Assembly (NCBI GenBank): GCA_963675425.1 | Contig: OY776214.1 | Location: forward strand, 4,154,001 to 4,218,000 | Reading direction: 5' to 3' | DNA length: 64,000 bases | Origin: Sporobacter sp963675425 | GTDB lineage: Bacteria; Bacillota; Clostridia; Oscillospirales; Oscillospiraceae | Shown: positions 25,258 to 34,117 of the stretch, piece by piece | Layout: every line of letters begins with the position of its first letter | Position numbering within the stretch: the stretch's first letter is position 1 | The notes under the pieces: model-generated | Seen by the model: the letters and a program-made list of their open reading frames with translations, nothing else | Database searches by the model: none | Told to the model about the DNA's origin: nothing | Made by a program: the position numbers and the translations under genes

Positions 25258-26781
25258 ATGAAGATACCAACTACGCTTATAATCATGGACGGCTACGGGC
25301 TAGCGCCTTCCGCCAGCGGCAACGCCATTGCATCTGCGTCGTCGCCGGTGCTTGACAAGCTGTTCCGCACGTGCCCGAACACGGCGCTTTTGGCGTCCGG
25401 CGAGGATGTGGGCCTTCCGCCCGGTCAGATCGGTAACAGCGAAGTCGGGCATATGAACATCGGCGCCGGCCGCGTTGTTTTTCAGGATCTCTCACGCATC
25501 ACGCGCGATATTGAAAATGGCGGCTTCTATGAGAACAAGGCTTTTATGGGCGCTATGGACGCCTGCCGTCAAAACGGCTCGTCGCTGCACCTGATCGGCC
25601 TGATGTCGCCGGGCGGCGTGCACAGCCACATTGAGCATCTGTGGGCATTTTTGGAAATGGCCCGCCGCCGCGGCATCGCCAAAGTATATCTGCACTGCTT
25701 TATGGACGGACGCGATACGCCGCCCAATCTGGGCCTGTCGGTTATCCAGGAAATTGAGGCCAAGTGTCGTGAGCTCGGCATCGGAAAGATCGCTACCGTT
25801 ATGGGACGATTTTACGCTATGGACCGCGATAAAAGATGGCAACGCGTTGAAAAGGCCTACGATGCGATGGTTCTGGGCGTGGGTATCCGCGACGAGGACC
25901 CGGCACATGCCGTCCGCGAATCGTATGAAGCGGGCGTGACGGACGAATTTATCAAGCCCGTCGTCTGCGATGAAAATGGACTCATTAAATCCGGTGATTC
26001 GGTCATTTTTATAAATTTCCGTCCCGACAGAGCCCGGCAGCTGACACGCGCTTTCGTTGACCGGGACTTTGACGGCTTCACCCGTAAAGATGGTTACTTT
26101 CCGCTCTATTTTGTCTGCACCACCCAATACGACGAAACCATGCCGAATGTCAGCGTCGCTTATCCGTCCGAGAAGCTGACGAACACGTTCGCCCAGACCA
26201 TCAGTGAGCTGGGCCTCACGCAGCTGCGCGCGGCGGAGACCGAAAAATACGCCCATGTGACATTTTTCTTTAACGGCGGCGATGAAACGGTTTATAAAGG
26301 CGAGGATCGGCTTCTCGTTGCCTCCCCCCGCCAGTACCCCACTTATGATCTTATACCGGAGATGAGTGCGTATGAGCTCACACGTGAGGTTGTCAAGCGC
26401 ATTAATAGTGGAATTTACGACGTTATCATCCTGAACTTTGCCAACTGCGACATGGTCGGCCATACGGGGGACTTTAACGCCACCGTCAAAGCCGTTGAAA
26501 CGGTTGACGAATGCGTAGGCGAAGTTGTTGCCGCCACATCGGCGATGGGCGGTATCTCCATTGTGACCGCCGACCACGGCAATGCCGAGGTTCTTGTAGA
26601 TACCGACGGCCAGACGCCGCACACGGCGCACAGCACAAACCCTGTACCGTTTATTCTGGTGGGCGCGGACGTTACGCTGCGCCCCGGCAGGCTCGCCGAC
26701 ATCGCGCCAACGATTCTTGACCTGATGGGCATTGAAAAACCGAAGGAAATGACGGGCGAATCTCTGATCGTCCGCCGATAA
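25258..26781 (+). CDS. gpmI: 2,3-bisphosphoglycerate-independent phosphoglycerate mutase
   Basis: The 507-residue alkaline-phosphatase-superfamily enzyme converts 3-phosphoglycerate to 2-phosphoglycerate using two Mn ions. The catalytic Ser lies in GQIGNSEVGHMNIGAGR; metal ligands are in IIMDGYGLA and VTADHGNAEVL; DGRDTPPN is typical. The ATG at 25258 (after GAGGTT) is chosen over an in-frame ATG eight codons upstream. It follows tpiA by 150 bp. Confidence 0.97.
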   Translation: MKIPTTLIIMDGYGLAPSASGNAIASASSPVLDKLFRTCPNTALLASGEDVGLPPGQIGNSEVGHMNIGAGRVVFQDLSRITRDIENGGFYENKAFMGAMDACRQNGSSLHLIGLMSPGGVHSHIEHLWAFLEMARRRGIAKVYLHCFMDGRDTPPNLGLSVIQEIEAKCRELGIGKIATVMGRFYAMDRDKRWQRVEKAYDAMVLGVGIRDEDPAHAVRESYEAGVTDEFIKPVVCDENGLIKSGDSVIFINFRPDRARQLTRAFVDRDFDGFTRKDGYFPLYFVCTTQYDETMPNVSVAYPSEKLTNTFAQTISELGLTQLRAAETEKYAHVTFFFNGGDETVYKGEDRLLVASPRQYPTYDLIPEMSAYELTREVVKRINSGIYDVIILNFANCDMVGHTGDFNATVKAVETVDECVGEVVAATSAMGGISIVTADHGNAEVLVDTDGQTPHTAHSTNPVPFILVGADVTLRPGRLADIAPTILDLMGIEKPKEMTGESLIVRR

Positions 26782-26812
26782 ATACAGAAGACGGATGGAG
26801 GCAAACAGATAC

Positions 26813-28099
26813 ATGATTCAAAATCTTACTATAACAAGCGTCAAAGGACGCGAAATTCTCGACTCACGGGGTAACCCCACCGTGGAAGCCGAGGTCTGCT
26901 TATCCGACGGGACCGTCGGCCGCTCGTGCGTCCCTTCCGGCGCGTCAACCGGCAAGTTTGAAGCCTGTGAGAAGCGTGACGGTGACAAAACCCGCTATCT
27001 CGGCAAAGGTGTTTTAGAAGCTGTTAACGGCCTGAGCACTGAAATCGCCGGCGCACTGGCCGGGAAAAGCCCGCTTGAGCAGGTCGCGATTGACCGGCTG
27101 CTCATTGAGCTGGACGGGACGCCGAACAAATCCCGCCTGGGCGCAAACGCCATTCTGGGCGCGTCGCTGGCCTGCGCAAGGGCGTCAGCCCTGTCGCTGG
27201 GGCTTCCGCTGTATCAGTATCTGGGCGGGGCCGGCGCGTCGACGCTGCCGGTACCGATGATGAACGTGTTAAACGGCGGCGCGCACGCCACGAACAGCGT
27301 CGACATCCAGGAATTCATGATTATGCCGGTTTCCGCTCCGTCTTTTAGGGAGGCGTTGCGCATGTGCTCGGAGGTTTTTCACACCCTCAAAACGGTCGTG
27401 AAGTCTACCGGTGTCGGCGACGAGGGCGGTTACGCGCCCGACCTCGATACGGATGAGGACGCACTCCGGGCGCTCATGGCCGCCATTGAAAAAGCCGGCT
27501 ATAAACCCGGCGAGGATTTTTGTATTGCCATGGACCCGGCCGTCGCCGATTGGTTTGACGAAAAGGACGGCCTGTACCATCTTCCCAAGCGCGGCGTTAA
27601 TATGACGCGTGCGGAGATGGTCGCCATGTGGAAGGATTTTGTTGAGAAATATCCCATTATATCCATTGAAGACGGCATGGGCGAAGACGACTGGGAGGGC
27701 TGGAAGCTCCTCACAGACGCGCTGGGTCAAAAGATCCAGCTCGTCGGCGACGACCTGTACGTTACAAACACGGAACGACTTAAAAAGGGCATATCGCTGG
27801 GCGTGACGAATTCCATACTCATCAAGCTCAACCAGATCGGCACGATCACAGAGACGCTTGAGGCTGTGCGCACGGCCCACCGCGCCGGCTACACCGCCGT
27901 GATCTCACATCGGTCCGGCGAGACGGAGGACACGACGATTGCCGACTTTGCCGTGGCGACAAACGCCGGACAAATTAAAACAGGCGCGCCCAGCCGCACC
28001 GACCGCGTAGCCAAGTACAATCAGCTGCTGCGTATTGAGGAGCAGTTGGGTACCGCGGCCTATTTCCCCGGGAAAGACGCCTTTTTTTCCATCCGTTAA
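26813..28099 (+). CDS. eno: Enolase
   Basis: The 428-residue enzyme makes phosphoenolpyruvate from 2-phosphoglycerate. Motifs: REILDSRGNPTVEAEV, VPSGASTGKFEA, GDEGGYAPDL, the Mg ligands around SIEDGMGEDDW and VGDDLYVTN, and SHRSGETEDTTIADFAVA. The ATG at 26813 follows GGAGG by 11 nt; an ATG at 26795 overlaps that ribosome binding site and is unlikely. It is the last gene of the operon. Confidence 0.98.
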   Translation: MIQNLTITSVKGREILDSRGNPTVEAEVCLSDGTVGRSCVPSGASTGKFEACEKRDGDKTRYLGKGVLEAVNGLSTEIAGALAGKSPLEQVAIDRLLIELDGTPNKSRLGANAILGASLACARASALSLGLPLYQYLGGAGASTLPVPMMNVLNGGAHATNSVDIQEFMIMPVSAPSFREALRMCSEVFHTLKTVVKSTGVGDEGGYAPDLDTDEDALRALMAAIEKAGYKPGEDFCIAMDPAVADWFDEKDGLYHLPKRGVNMTRAEMVAMWKDFVEKYPIISIEDGMGEDDWEGWKLLTDALGQKIQLVGDDLYVTNTERLKKGISLGVTNSILIKLNQIGTITETLEAVRTAHRAGYTAVISHRSGETEDTTIADFAVATNAGQIKTGAPSRTDRVAKYNQLLRIEEQLGTAAYFPGKDAFFSIR

Positions 28100-28112
28100 A
28101 CAGTTCTGTCAA

Positions 28113-28150
28113 AAAAGCCGCCTTATCATGTTGACAAGGCGGCTTTTATT
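28113..28150 (+). terminator. Terminator of the glycolytic operon
   Basis: A perfect 12-bp stem AAAAGCCGCCTT / AAGGCGGCTTTT with an 11-nt loop and T-rich 3' side. Confidence 0.9.
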
Positions 28151-28216
28151 ATTTTATCGGCAACGCATCTTCCTGTTACTCATCCAGATGTTGTTTTTAA
28201 GCGACAGAGAAATCAA

Positions 28217-28245
28217 TTGAAAAACCGACGATGCAGCTGTATAAT
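28217..28245 (+). promoter_or_regulatory. Consensus-type promoter of the first amino-acid binding-protein gene
   Basis: TTGAAA at 28217-28222 and a perfect TATAAT at 28240-28245, 17 bp apart. Transcription would start near 28252, so translation cannot begin at the TTG of the -35 box although that frame is open there. Confidence 0.85.
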
Positions 28246-28291
28246 AATTCTTAAGTTTTTGTTGTCATATGGTTTATCAGGAGGTGGTACA

Positions 28292-29059
28292 ACGAAATTT
28301 TGCATAAAGACAATTTCCGTCTTGTTGGCTGCCGCCCTGCTTTTTTCGCTGGGCGGATGTACCGTTAAATCCGGCACGATTGAGAAGAGTAAGCTAATCG
28401 TGGCAACAAACGCGGCGTTTCCGCCCTATGCATACAAAGAGGATGACGAAATCATCGGCATCGATGCCGAGATCGCCGCGAAGCTGGCCGACAAGCTTGG
28501 CCTGGAGCTCGTCCTGAATAATATGGCGTTTGAAACAATCGCCTATGCCGTTGGAAACGGCAAAGCCGATATGGGCATAGCCGGCATAGCCGTCACCGAC
28601 GAATGGCTGGAAAGCACGAACTTTACCACCAGCTATGCCACCAATATCCAAGCTGTCATCGTCACCGAGGATTCGCCGATTACAAGCGTCGACGATCTTT
28701 TGGGGGGCGGCCTTACCATCGGCGTACAGGCAAATACGCCGGGGGACCTGTATACAACGTGGGATCTTGAGGATGAGAGTCTGGCAACGATCAACCGATA
28801 CAGCACAAGCCGAGACACCATTGCGGCCCTGACAACCGGCATGGTTGACTGCGTTGTTATTGATAACGAGCCGGCCAAGGCGTATAGTGCTGCAAACACA
28901 GGGCTCCGGCTACTTGATGAGCCCTATGCAACAGAAGACTACGCCATTGCCGTGGCCAAGGGCAACGACTTGCTCCTAGATGAACTGAACGCGGCCCTGC
29001 AGGAGCTTATGGCCGACGGAACCGTCCAGTCCATCATCGACAAGTATATCGGCCAATGA
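28292..29059 (+). CDS. Amino-acid ABC transporter binding lipoprotein (apparent ACG start)
   Basis: This polar-amino-acid binding protein (SBP family 3) has a signal peptide ending in the lipobox LGGC, then KLIVATNAAFPPYAYKEDD, GIDAEIAAKLADKLGLEL and DCVVIDNEPAKAY. It delivers ligand to the permease/ATPase pair at 30237-31698. The expected start position, 7 nt after a perfect AGGAGG (28279-28284), holds ACG at 28292, giving M-K-F-C-I-K-T-I-S before the hydrophobic core. No ATG, GTG or TTG lies between the ribosome binding site and the signal peptide. Its sequence is close to that of the next gene, a tandem duplicate. Confidence 0.9.
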   Translation, partial: TKFCIKTISVLLAAALLFSLGGCTVKSGTIEKSKLIVATNAAFPPYAYKEDDEIIGIDAEIAAKLADKLGLELVLNNMAFETIAYAVGNGKADMGIAGIAVTDEWLESTNFTTSYATNIQAVIVTEDSPITSVDDLLGGGLTIGVQANTPGDLYTTWDLEDESLATINRYSTSRDTIAALTTGMVDCVVIDNEPAKAYSAANTGLRLLDEPYATEDYAIAVAKGNDLLLDELNAALQELMADGTVQSIIDKYIGQ

Positions 29060-29071
29060 AACCTTACATAC

Positions 29072-29099
29072 CAGGGGCGGTTTTCCGCCCCTGAATTTT
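29072..29099 (+). terminator. Hairpin after the first binding-protein gene
   Basis: CAGGGGCGG-TTTT-CCGCCCCTG followed by AATTTT. It isolates the first binding-protein gene from the second, which has its own promoter. Confidence 0.8.
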
Positions 29100-29173
29100 C
29101 AACGGATATTGTGTAAAATGATACGGTGGTTTTGTATGATCGAAACGCATTATTAAGATCAGGTAAAAATGAT

Positions 29174-29202
29174 TTGAAAAACGCAACGCCTCGTATTATA
29201 AT
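29174..29202 (+). promoter_or_regulatory. Promoter of the second amino-acid binding-protein gene
   Basis: TTGAAA at 29174-29179 and TATAAT at 29197-29202 with 17-bp spacing, 33 bp before the start codon. Confidence 0.85.
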
Positions 29203-29235
29203 TTAACATATTTTTAATATGGAGAGGAAATTTAA

Positions 29236-30102
29236 ATGAAAAAATTGTTCAAAGCTGCCGCGGTGCTGCTGATGCTGGCTTTGGTACTTGGTTTGGGCGC
29301 TTGTGCAGGATCACAGACAGAGCCGTCAGCCAGTCCGTCAGACGCCGAGCCTGATTCATCGGCCACAGATAGCGCAGCCCCCGAAAGCCCCGAGCCGTCT
29401 GAAAGCGGATCATCACTTACCGTAAACGAAGGCAAGCTGATTATGGGTACAAACGCGGAGTTCCCCCCGTACGAGTATTATGAGGGTGACGCGGTTGTCG
29501 GCATCGACGCCGAGATCGCCGCAAAACTGGCTGAGAAGCTTGGCTTGGAGCTCCAGATTGAGGATATGGAGTTTGGTTCTATCATCACCGCCGTCCAGAG
29601 CGGTAAGATCGACATGGGCATGGCCGGCATGACTGTCAACGAAGATCGTCTCAAGAGCGTCGATTTTACTGACAGCTACGCCACAGGCGTCCAAGTCGTC
29701 ATCGTGCCGGCGGATTCCGCCATCACAAGCGTGGACGACCTGAAAGCGGGCGGCTACACCATCGGCGTGCAAAACGCCACAACGGGCGACCTGTACGCCA
29801 CCGGGGACCTTGAGGATGAGGGGCTTGCCACCATCGAGCGTTATAACAAGGGCGCGGACGCTGTCATGGCGCTCACGACCGGCAAGGTCGACTGTGTTAT
29901 CATCGACAACGAGCCGGCCAAGGCGTTCGTCGAGGCCAATGAAGGCCTGAAGATTCTCGACACACAGTATACCGTTGAGGATTACGCCATCGCTGTTAAA
30001 AAAGACAACGAGGCACTTCTTAACGACCTGAATGCCGCTTTGCAGGAGCTCATAGACGACGGTACCGTTCAATCCATCATTGACAAGTATATCGGCGACT
30101 AA
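29236..30102 (+). CDS. Amino-acid ABC transporter binding lipoprotein
   Basis: The 288-residue SBP family 3 lipoprotein has signal peptide MKKLFKAAAVLLMLALVLGLGAC with the lipobox LGAC, an acidic Ser/Pro-rich linker of about 45 residues, then the binding domain (KLIMGTNAEFPPYEYYEGD, MAGMTVNEDRLKSVDFTDSY). It is a close paralog of the preceding gene, differing mainly in the longer linker. GGAGAGG precedes the ATG. A hairpin between this gene and the permease probably keeps binding protein in excess over membrane subunits. Confidence 0.95.
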   Translation: MKKLFKAAAVLLMLALVLGLGACAGSQTEPSASPSDAEPDSSATDSAAPESPEPSESGSSLTVNEGKLIMGTNAEFPPYEYYEGDAVVGIDAEIAAKLAEKLGLELQIEDMEFGSIITAVQSGKIDMGMAGMTVNEDRLKSVDFTDSYATGVQVVIVPADSAITSVDDLKAGGYTIGVQNATTGDLYATGDLEDEGLATIERYNKGADAVMALTTGKVDCVIIDNEPAKAFVEANEGLKILDTQYTVEDYAIAVKKDNEALLNDLNAALQELIDDGTVQSIIDKYIGD

Positions 30103-30119
30103 TTAATAAATCAAAACCG

Positions 30120-30147
30120 GGGGCGGTTATCCGCCCCTGCGTTTTTT
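30120..30147 (+). terminator. Partial terminator between binding-protein and permease genes
   Basis: GGGGCGG-TTAT-CCGCCCC followed by TGCGTTTTTT. As in many transporter operons, it should allow partial read-through into the permease gene. Confidence 0.8.
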
Positions 30148-30236
30148 AAGCCGATGTACCCCGCCGGTGTCCGATTCAAAAAAAATATCCTTACCGGAAA
30201 CGGAAGGACAAGCATTTTTAAAAGGAGTCGTTTGTT

Positions 30237-30965
30237 TTGGCAGAATGGTTTGCCAGCTTAAAAGCTCAATTTATTTTGAACTTTGTCGATGAGAACCGCT
30301 GGAGATTTCTCGTAAAAGGTCTGGGCGCCACCCTGGAGGTGACGCTTTTTGCCGTTCTTGTCGGTATCGTTATCGGCGTTATCATTGCCATCGTCCGTTC
30401 AACCCACGACAAAAATGCGGGCGAAAAGCACAACGGGATCGGCTGGTTTTTCTTTAAAATCGCCAACTTAATCTGCAAGCTGTACCTGACAGTCATCCGC
30501 GGAACGCCGGTGGTCGTGCAGCTGATGATCATCTATTACATCATATTCGCTTCGTCCAACAACAAGGTCTTAGTTGCCATTCTGGCCTTCGGCATCAACT
30601 CCGGCGCATATGTGGCGGAGATCATCCGAAGCGGAATCATGTCCGTAGATAACGGGCAGTTTGAGGCCGGACGAAGTCTGGGCTTCAACTATGTACAGAC
30701 GATGCGGTTTATTATTATCCCCCAGGCACTTCGAAACGTCCTGCCGGCGCTGGCCAACGAATTTATCGTGTTGCTTAAGGAAACCTCGGTATCGGGATAT
30801 ATCGCCCTCATCGATTTAGCGAAAGCCGGTGACATCATACGTGGCCGCACATATTCTTCGTTCATGCCGCTGATCGCCGTGGCGCTTATTTACCTCGTAC
30901 TGGTCATCTTCTTCACATGGCTCGTCGGAAAACTGGAGAGGAGGCTGCGCAGCAGTGAACACTGA
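30237..30965 (+). CDS. Amino-acid ABC transporter permease
   Basis: The 242-residue membrane protein belongs to the HisM/GlnP family: GLGATLEVTLFAVLVG, IRGTPVVVQLMIIYY, and the EAA loop GQFEAGRSLGFNYVQTMRFIIIPQALRN that contacts the ATPase. It starts at TTG, about 10 nt after AAAGGAG. It overlaps the ATPase gene by 11 bp, so the two are translationally coupled. Confidence 0.95.
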   Translation: MAEWFASLKAQFILNFVDENRWRFLVKGLGATLEVTLFAVLVGIVIGVIIAIVRSTHDKNAGEKHNGIGWFFFKIANLICKLYLTVIRGTPVVVQLMIIYYIIFASSNNKVLVAILAFGINSGAYVAEIIRSGIMSVDNGQFEAGRSLGFNYVQTMRFIIIPQALRNVLPALANEFIVLLKETSVSGYIALIDLAKAGDIIRGRTYSSFMPLIAVALIYLVLVIFFTWLVGKLERRLRSSEH

Positions 30966-31698
30966 TACGATCATCAAGGTGGAAGGCCTTCAGAAACATT
31001 TCAAGGGCGGCCAGATCAAAGCGCTGGACGGTATTGACGCTGAAATACGGCGCGGCGAGGTCGTCGTCATTATCGGCCCGTCCGGCAGCGGAAAATCCAC
31101 GTTTCTGCGCTGCCTCAATCTACTGGAAATCCCAACCGGCGGCAAGGTCCTGTTCGAGGGCGTGGACATCACGGACCCCGGGACGAATATTAACCGCCAC
31201 CGTCAGAAGATGGGGATGGTTTTTCAGCACTTTAACCTCTTCCCGCATATGACGGTCCTAAAAAACATGACAATCGCCCCAATCCAGCTGCTCGGCAAAT
31301 CAAAAGCTGAGGCCGAGGAAAATGCCATGGCGCTTTTAAAGCGCGTCGGATTGCCGGACCGGGCCGACGCCTACCCCAGCCAGCTGTCCGGCGGCCAAAA
31401 ACAGCGCATTGCCATTGTGCGCGCTTTATGCATGAACCCGGATGTCATGCTCTTCGACGAGCCAACCAGCGCGCTCGACCCCGAGATGGTCGGCGAGGTG
31501 CTCGATGTTATGAAGCAGCTGGCGCGGGAAGGAATGACGATGGCCGTTGTGACGCATGAGATGGGCTTTGCCCGTGAGGTGGGCTCGCGCGTAATCTTCA
31601 TGGACTACGGCAAGATCATCGAGGAAAACACCCCCGCCGCTCTTTTTGACAACCCGCAAAGTGAGCGTCTACAAAGCTTTTTGGCCAAGGTACTTTAA
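30955..31698 (+). CDS. Amino-acid ABC transporter ATP-binding protein
   Basis: The 247-residue ATPase is of the GlnQ/HisP type. Walker A is GPSGSGKSTFLRCLN, the signature LSGGQKQRIAIVRAL, Walker B VMLFDEPTSALDPEMV, followed by the H-loop VVTHEMGFAREV. The start is GTG at 30955, inside the end of the permease gene, with GAGAGGAGG upstream. Confidence 0.97.
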   Translation: MNTDTIIKVEGLQKHFKGGQIKALDGIDAEIRRGEVVVIIGPSGSGKSTFLRCLNLLEIPTGGKVLFEGVDITDPGTNINRHRQKMGMVFQHFNLFPHMTVLKNMTIAPIQLLGKSKAEAEENAMALLKRVGLPDRADAYPSQLSGGQKQRIAIVRALCMNPDVMLFDEPTSALDPEMVGEVLDVMKQLAREGMTMAVVTHEMGFAREVGSRVIFMDYGKIIEENTPAALFDNPQSERLQSFLAKVL

Positions 31699-31816
31699 AG
31701 TTAAAAAAGGCGAAATAATAGCCGGTTTATAGTATCTGCGGAACTTTCCCATAACCAGCGCGTCAAAACGCCGGCAACCCTTTATTAATCCTACATCAAC
31801 TATAAAGGAGGAAAAA

Positions 31817-32797
31817 ATGAAAAAGATATTCGCAGTTTTACTAGCATTCCTGCTTATCGCCGCTCTGCTTACATCCTGCAGCGGCGCCAAAACCTCAGAT
31901 ATGGCCACGGAACCTGCTTATGGTCTCTACAACGCTGAATCGTCCACCGGCGATTACGACAGGGACGAGGGCTACTACGAGGATACAGCCGAAGCGCCGG
32001 CCGACGCTGAATCCGGCATGGGCGTCAGCACGACGTCGGCGCAAAACGCCAGCAACAACGCCGCCTCGATGACCGAAAAGATTATTTACACCTACTACGC
32101 CAGCATCGAGACGACCCAGTTTGACACATCGGTCGACAATGTGAGCCAGCTGCTGAAGCAGTACGGCGCGTTTATCCAGAGCACCAGTATCAGCGGCAGC
32201 AGTTACTACAGCAATACGAGATACCGGACGGCCGAATATGTCATACGCGTCCCGGTCGGCAGCTACACGTCGCTGACAGAAAGCCTAGATATACTCGGCA
32301 ACGTCGTCAGCGAGCGCTCAAACGGCGAAAACATTACAACACAATTTATCGACACACAGGCGCGTCTCGACACATATGAGACAGAAGAAGAGCGTCTGCT
32401 GGCCATGCTTGAAAAAGCAGATACCGTCGAGGATATGATCACCATCGAGTCTCGTCTGTCGGACGTGCGCTATCAGATCGAATCCCTCACCTCCCAGCTG
32501 AGAAACTGGCAAAACCAGGTGGACTATTCCACGGTGACGCTGGAAATCCGTGAGGTCGAGGAGCTTTCCGCGCAGGTCCCGGCCCAGCGCACCTATTGGG
32601 AGCGCATGTGGGACGGCCTGGCCTCCACCTTTGAAGGTATTGGAGACTTCTTCAAGCAGCTGTTTATGTTTATCGTCGTGGCGCTGCCCGTGCTCGTCAT
32701 CCTGGGCATTATCGCCGTCATTGTGCTGGTCACCCTGCGGGCCTCTAAAAAGAGGAAAGCCAGAAAAAACAGCAATAATATTGATCCTAAAGAATAA
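31817..32797 (+). CDS. DUF4349-family lipoprotein
   Basis: The 326-residue lipoprotein has the lipobox LTSC, an acidic Tyr-rich stretch, a DUF4349 core (YYASIETTQFDTSVDNVSQLL, YVIRVPVGSYTSL, TTQFIDTQARLDTYETEEERLLAMLEKA) with a coiled coil at about 190-235, and a C-terminal membrane helix followed by a basic tail. It is thus anchored at both ends. The function of DUF4349 is unknown. AAAGGAGG precedes the ATG. Confidence 0.88.
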   Translation: MKKIFAVLLAFLLIAALLTSCSGAKTSDMATEPAYGLYNAESSTGDYDRDEGYYEDTAEAPADAESGMGVSTTSAQNASNNAASMTEKIIYTYYASIETTQFDTSVDNVSQLLKQYGAFIQSTSISGSSYYSNTRYRTAEYVIRVPVGSYTSLTESLDILGNVVSERSNGENITTQFIDTQARLDTYETEEERLLAMLEKADTVEDMITIESRLSDVRYQIESLTSQLRNWQNQVDYSTVTLEIREVEELSAQVPAQRTYWERMWDGLASTFEGIGDFFKQLFMFIVVALPVLVILGIIAVIVLVTLRASKKRKARKNSNNIDPKE

Positions 32798-32812
32798 TCT
32801 GAATTGTTATTC

Positions 32813-32838
32813 AACCGCCGGCGCAAGCCGGCGGTTTT
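32813..32838 (+). terminator. Terminator of the DUF4349 gene
   Basis: A perfect 10-bp stem AACCGCCGGC / GCCGGCGGTT with a GCAA tetraloop and TTTT. Confidence 0.88.
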
Positions 32839-32917
32839 CTGTATTAGTAACTTGTCGGGCTGAGTACATATGTCATTATTCAGTTATTGGCACAAGGGAT
32901 CTGCGTTTTCGTTAACA

Positions 32918-32946
32918 TTGTTATTCGCGTACGGCCGTAGTATAGT
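32918..32946 (+). promoter_or_regulatory. Promoter of the second URO-D family gene
   Basis: TTGTTA and TATAGT spaced 17 bp, 35 bp before the start codon. Confidence 0.55.
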
Positions 32947-32981
32947 AAAAGTAAAACCATACATTTGGGGAGGATAAAGAT

Positions 32982-34019
32982 ATGACGCCAAAAGAAACAG
33001 TCCTGGCCACCGTCCGGTTTGAAAAGACGCCCCGGACGCCCGTGGCCGTGATCGACGGATATCTTTGGATGATCAAGCGTCACGGCCTGTCATTTAAAGA
33101 CCTGTTTGAGATGCCGGACAAAGCCGCTGTCGATCTGATCCTGAGTACATATGATGAGATGCGCTCGGACATTGTCTACGGCAACGCCGCCGCCATCCAT
33201 GCGCTGCGCGAAGTTATGGGCGGCGCGTCCGACTATAATGCCGTGGGCGGCATGGTCCAGACGACGAAAACGGCCGTGCGGGAACTGTCTGACATCAGAA
33301 GCCTGTCCCCCAACGAGATTTTTGAACGCCTGATAAACCATCCGCACTATAGGACCATGGCGCGGCAGCTTGAGCTGCTTGCCGAAAAGACCGGGAATGA
33401 ACGGCTTGTCATGGCGTTTACGCCGGGCCCCCTGACGCTGTCGGCCTCCTTTGCCGGTGTTGAGGCGCTATTATCAGCGCTGTATGAGGACCCGGAGCTT
33501 GTGCGGGACGTCCTTGAATTTTCATCAGCAATGAACATACGGATGCTGCAATATCAGGTACAACACGGCGCGAGCGCTGTTTCCATCGCCGACCCCGTCT
33601 CCTCCGTCAACGTCATCAGCACCGAGTGCTTCGAGTCTTACTCCCTGCCGTTTACTCAGAAGGTCACACAAGCACTGCGCCCGCTCGGCGTACCGCTTAT
33701 GCTGCATATCTGCGGCGACACCACATCGCGGCTGGAGCCGGTCAAACAGGCCGGTATTGATATCTTTTCCGTGGATTCTATAGACCTTCAAAACGCGCTG
33801 GACACGGCGTGCGGACATTATGCCATATTTGGTACGCTCAGCCCGTTTGAAGTACTGCAGAACGCATCCGAAGCGGCGGTGTACGAGCAGTCTTCCCAGC
33901 TGTGCCGGACCGCCGGGACGCGCGGCGGCTTTATCCTCGCCCCCGGTTGCGATTTAACGCCCGACACCCCGCTTGAAAACATTCAGGCCATGGCAAAAGC
34001 CGCACATGAGGCTGTGTAA
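32982..34019 (+). CDS. Uroporphyrinogen decarboxylase-family protein (MtaA/CmuA-like)
   Basis: The 345-residue TIM-barrel protein has the methylcobamide methyltransferase pattern: VMAFTPGPLTLSASFAGVE, HGASAVSIADPVSSVNVIS, the zinc-type motif LMLHICGDTTSRLE and the late GGFILAPGCDL. These favour a methyl-transfer role over heme synthesis. It is monocistronic between its own promoter and terminator and only distantly similar to the URO-D protein at 3364. No corrinoid protein gene is near. Confidence 0.85.
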   Translation: MTPKETVLATVRFEKTPRTPVAVIDGYLWMIKRHGLSFKDLFEMPDKAAVDLILSTYDEMRSDIVYGNAAAIHALREVMGGASDYNAVGGMVQTTKTAVRELSDIRSLSPNEIFERLINHPHYRTMARQLELLAEKTGNERLVMAFTPGPLTLSASFAGVEALLSALYEDPELVRDVLEFSSAMNIRMLQYQVQHGASAVSIADPVSSVNVISTECFESYSLPFTQKVTQALRPLGVPLMLHICGDTTSRLEPVKQAGIDIFSVDSIDLQNALDTACGHYAIFGTLSPFEVLQNASEAAVYEQSSQLCRTAGTRGGFILAPGCDLTPDTPLENIQAMAKAAHEAV

Positions 34020-34037
34020 GCATTGTTAAAACAGAAA

Positions 34038-34064
34038 CCGATTGGTGATCACCAATCGGCTTTT
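34038..34064 (+). terminator. Terminator of the second URO-D family gene
   Basis: The perfect 22-bp palindrome CCGATTGGTGA / TCACCAATCGG is followed by CTTTTT. Confidence 0.88.
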
Positions 34065-34117
34065 TATAGTTTTGCAGAAGCCGTCTCCCCTGCAATCGGT
34101 GTGCCGGGCGGGTGGGT

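Noticed and set aside
25492..26814. 440-codon reverse frame opposite gpmI
   Set aside because: gpmI is unmistakable on the forward strand; the antisense frame has no family features.
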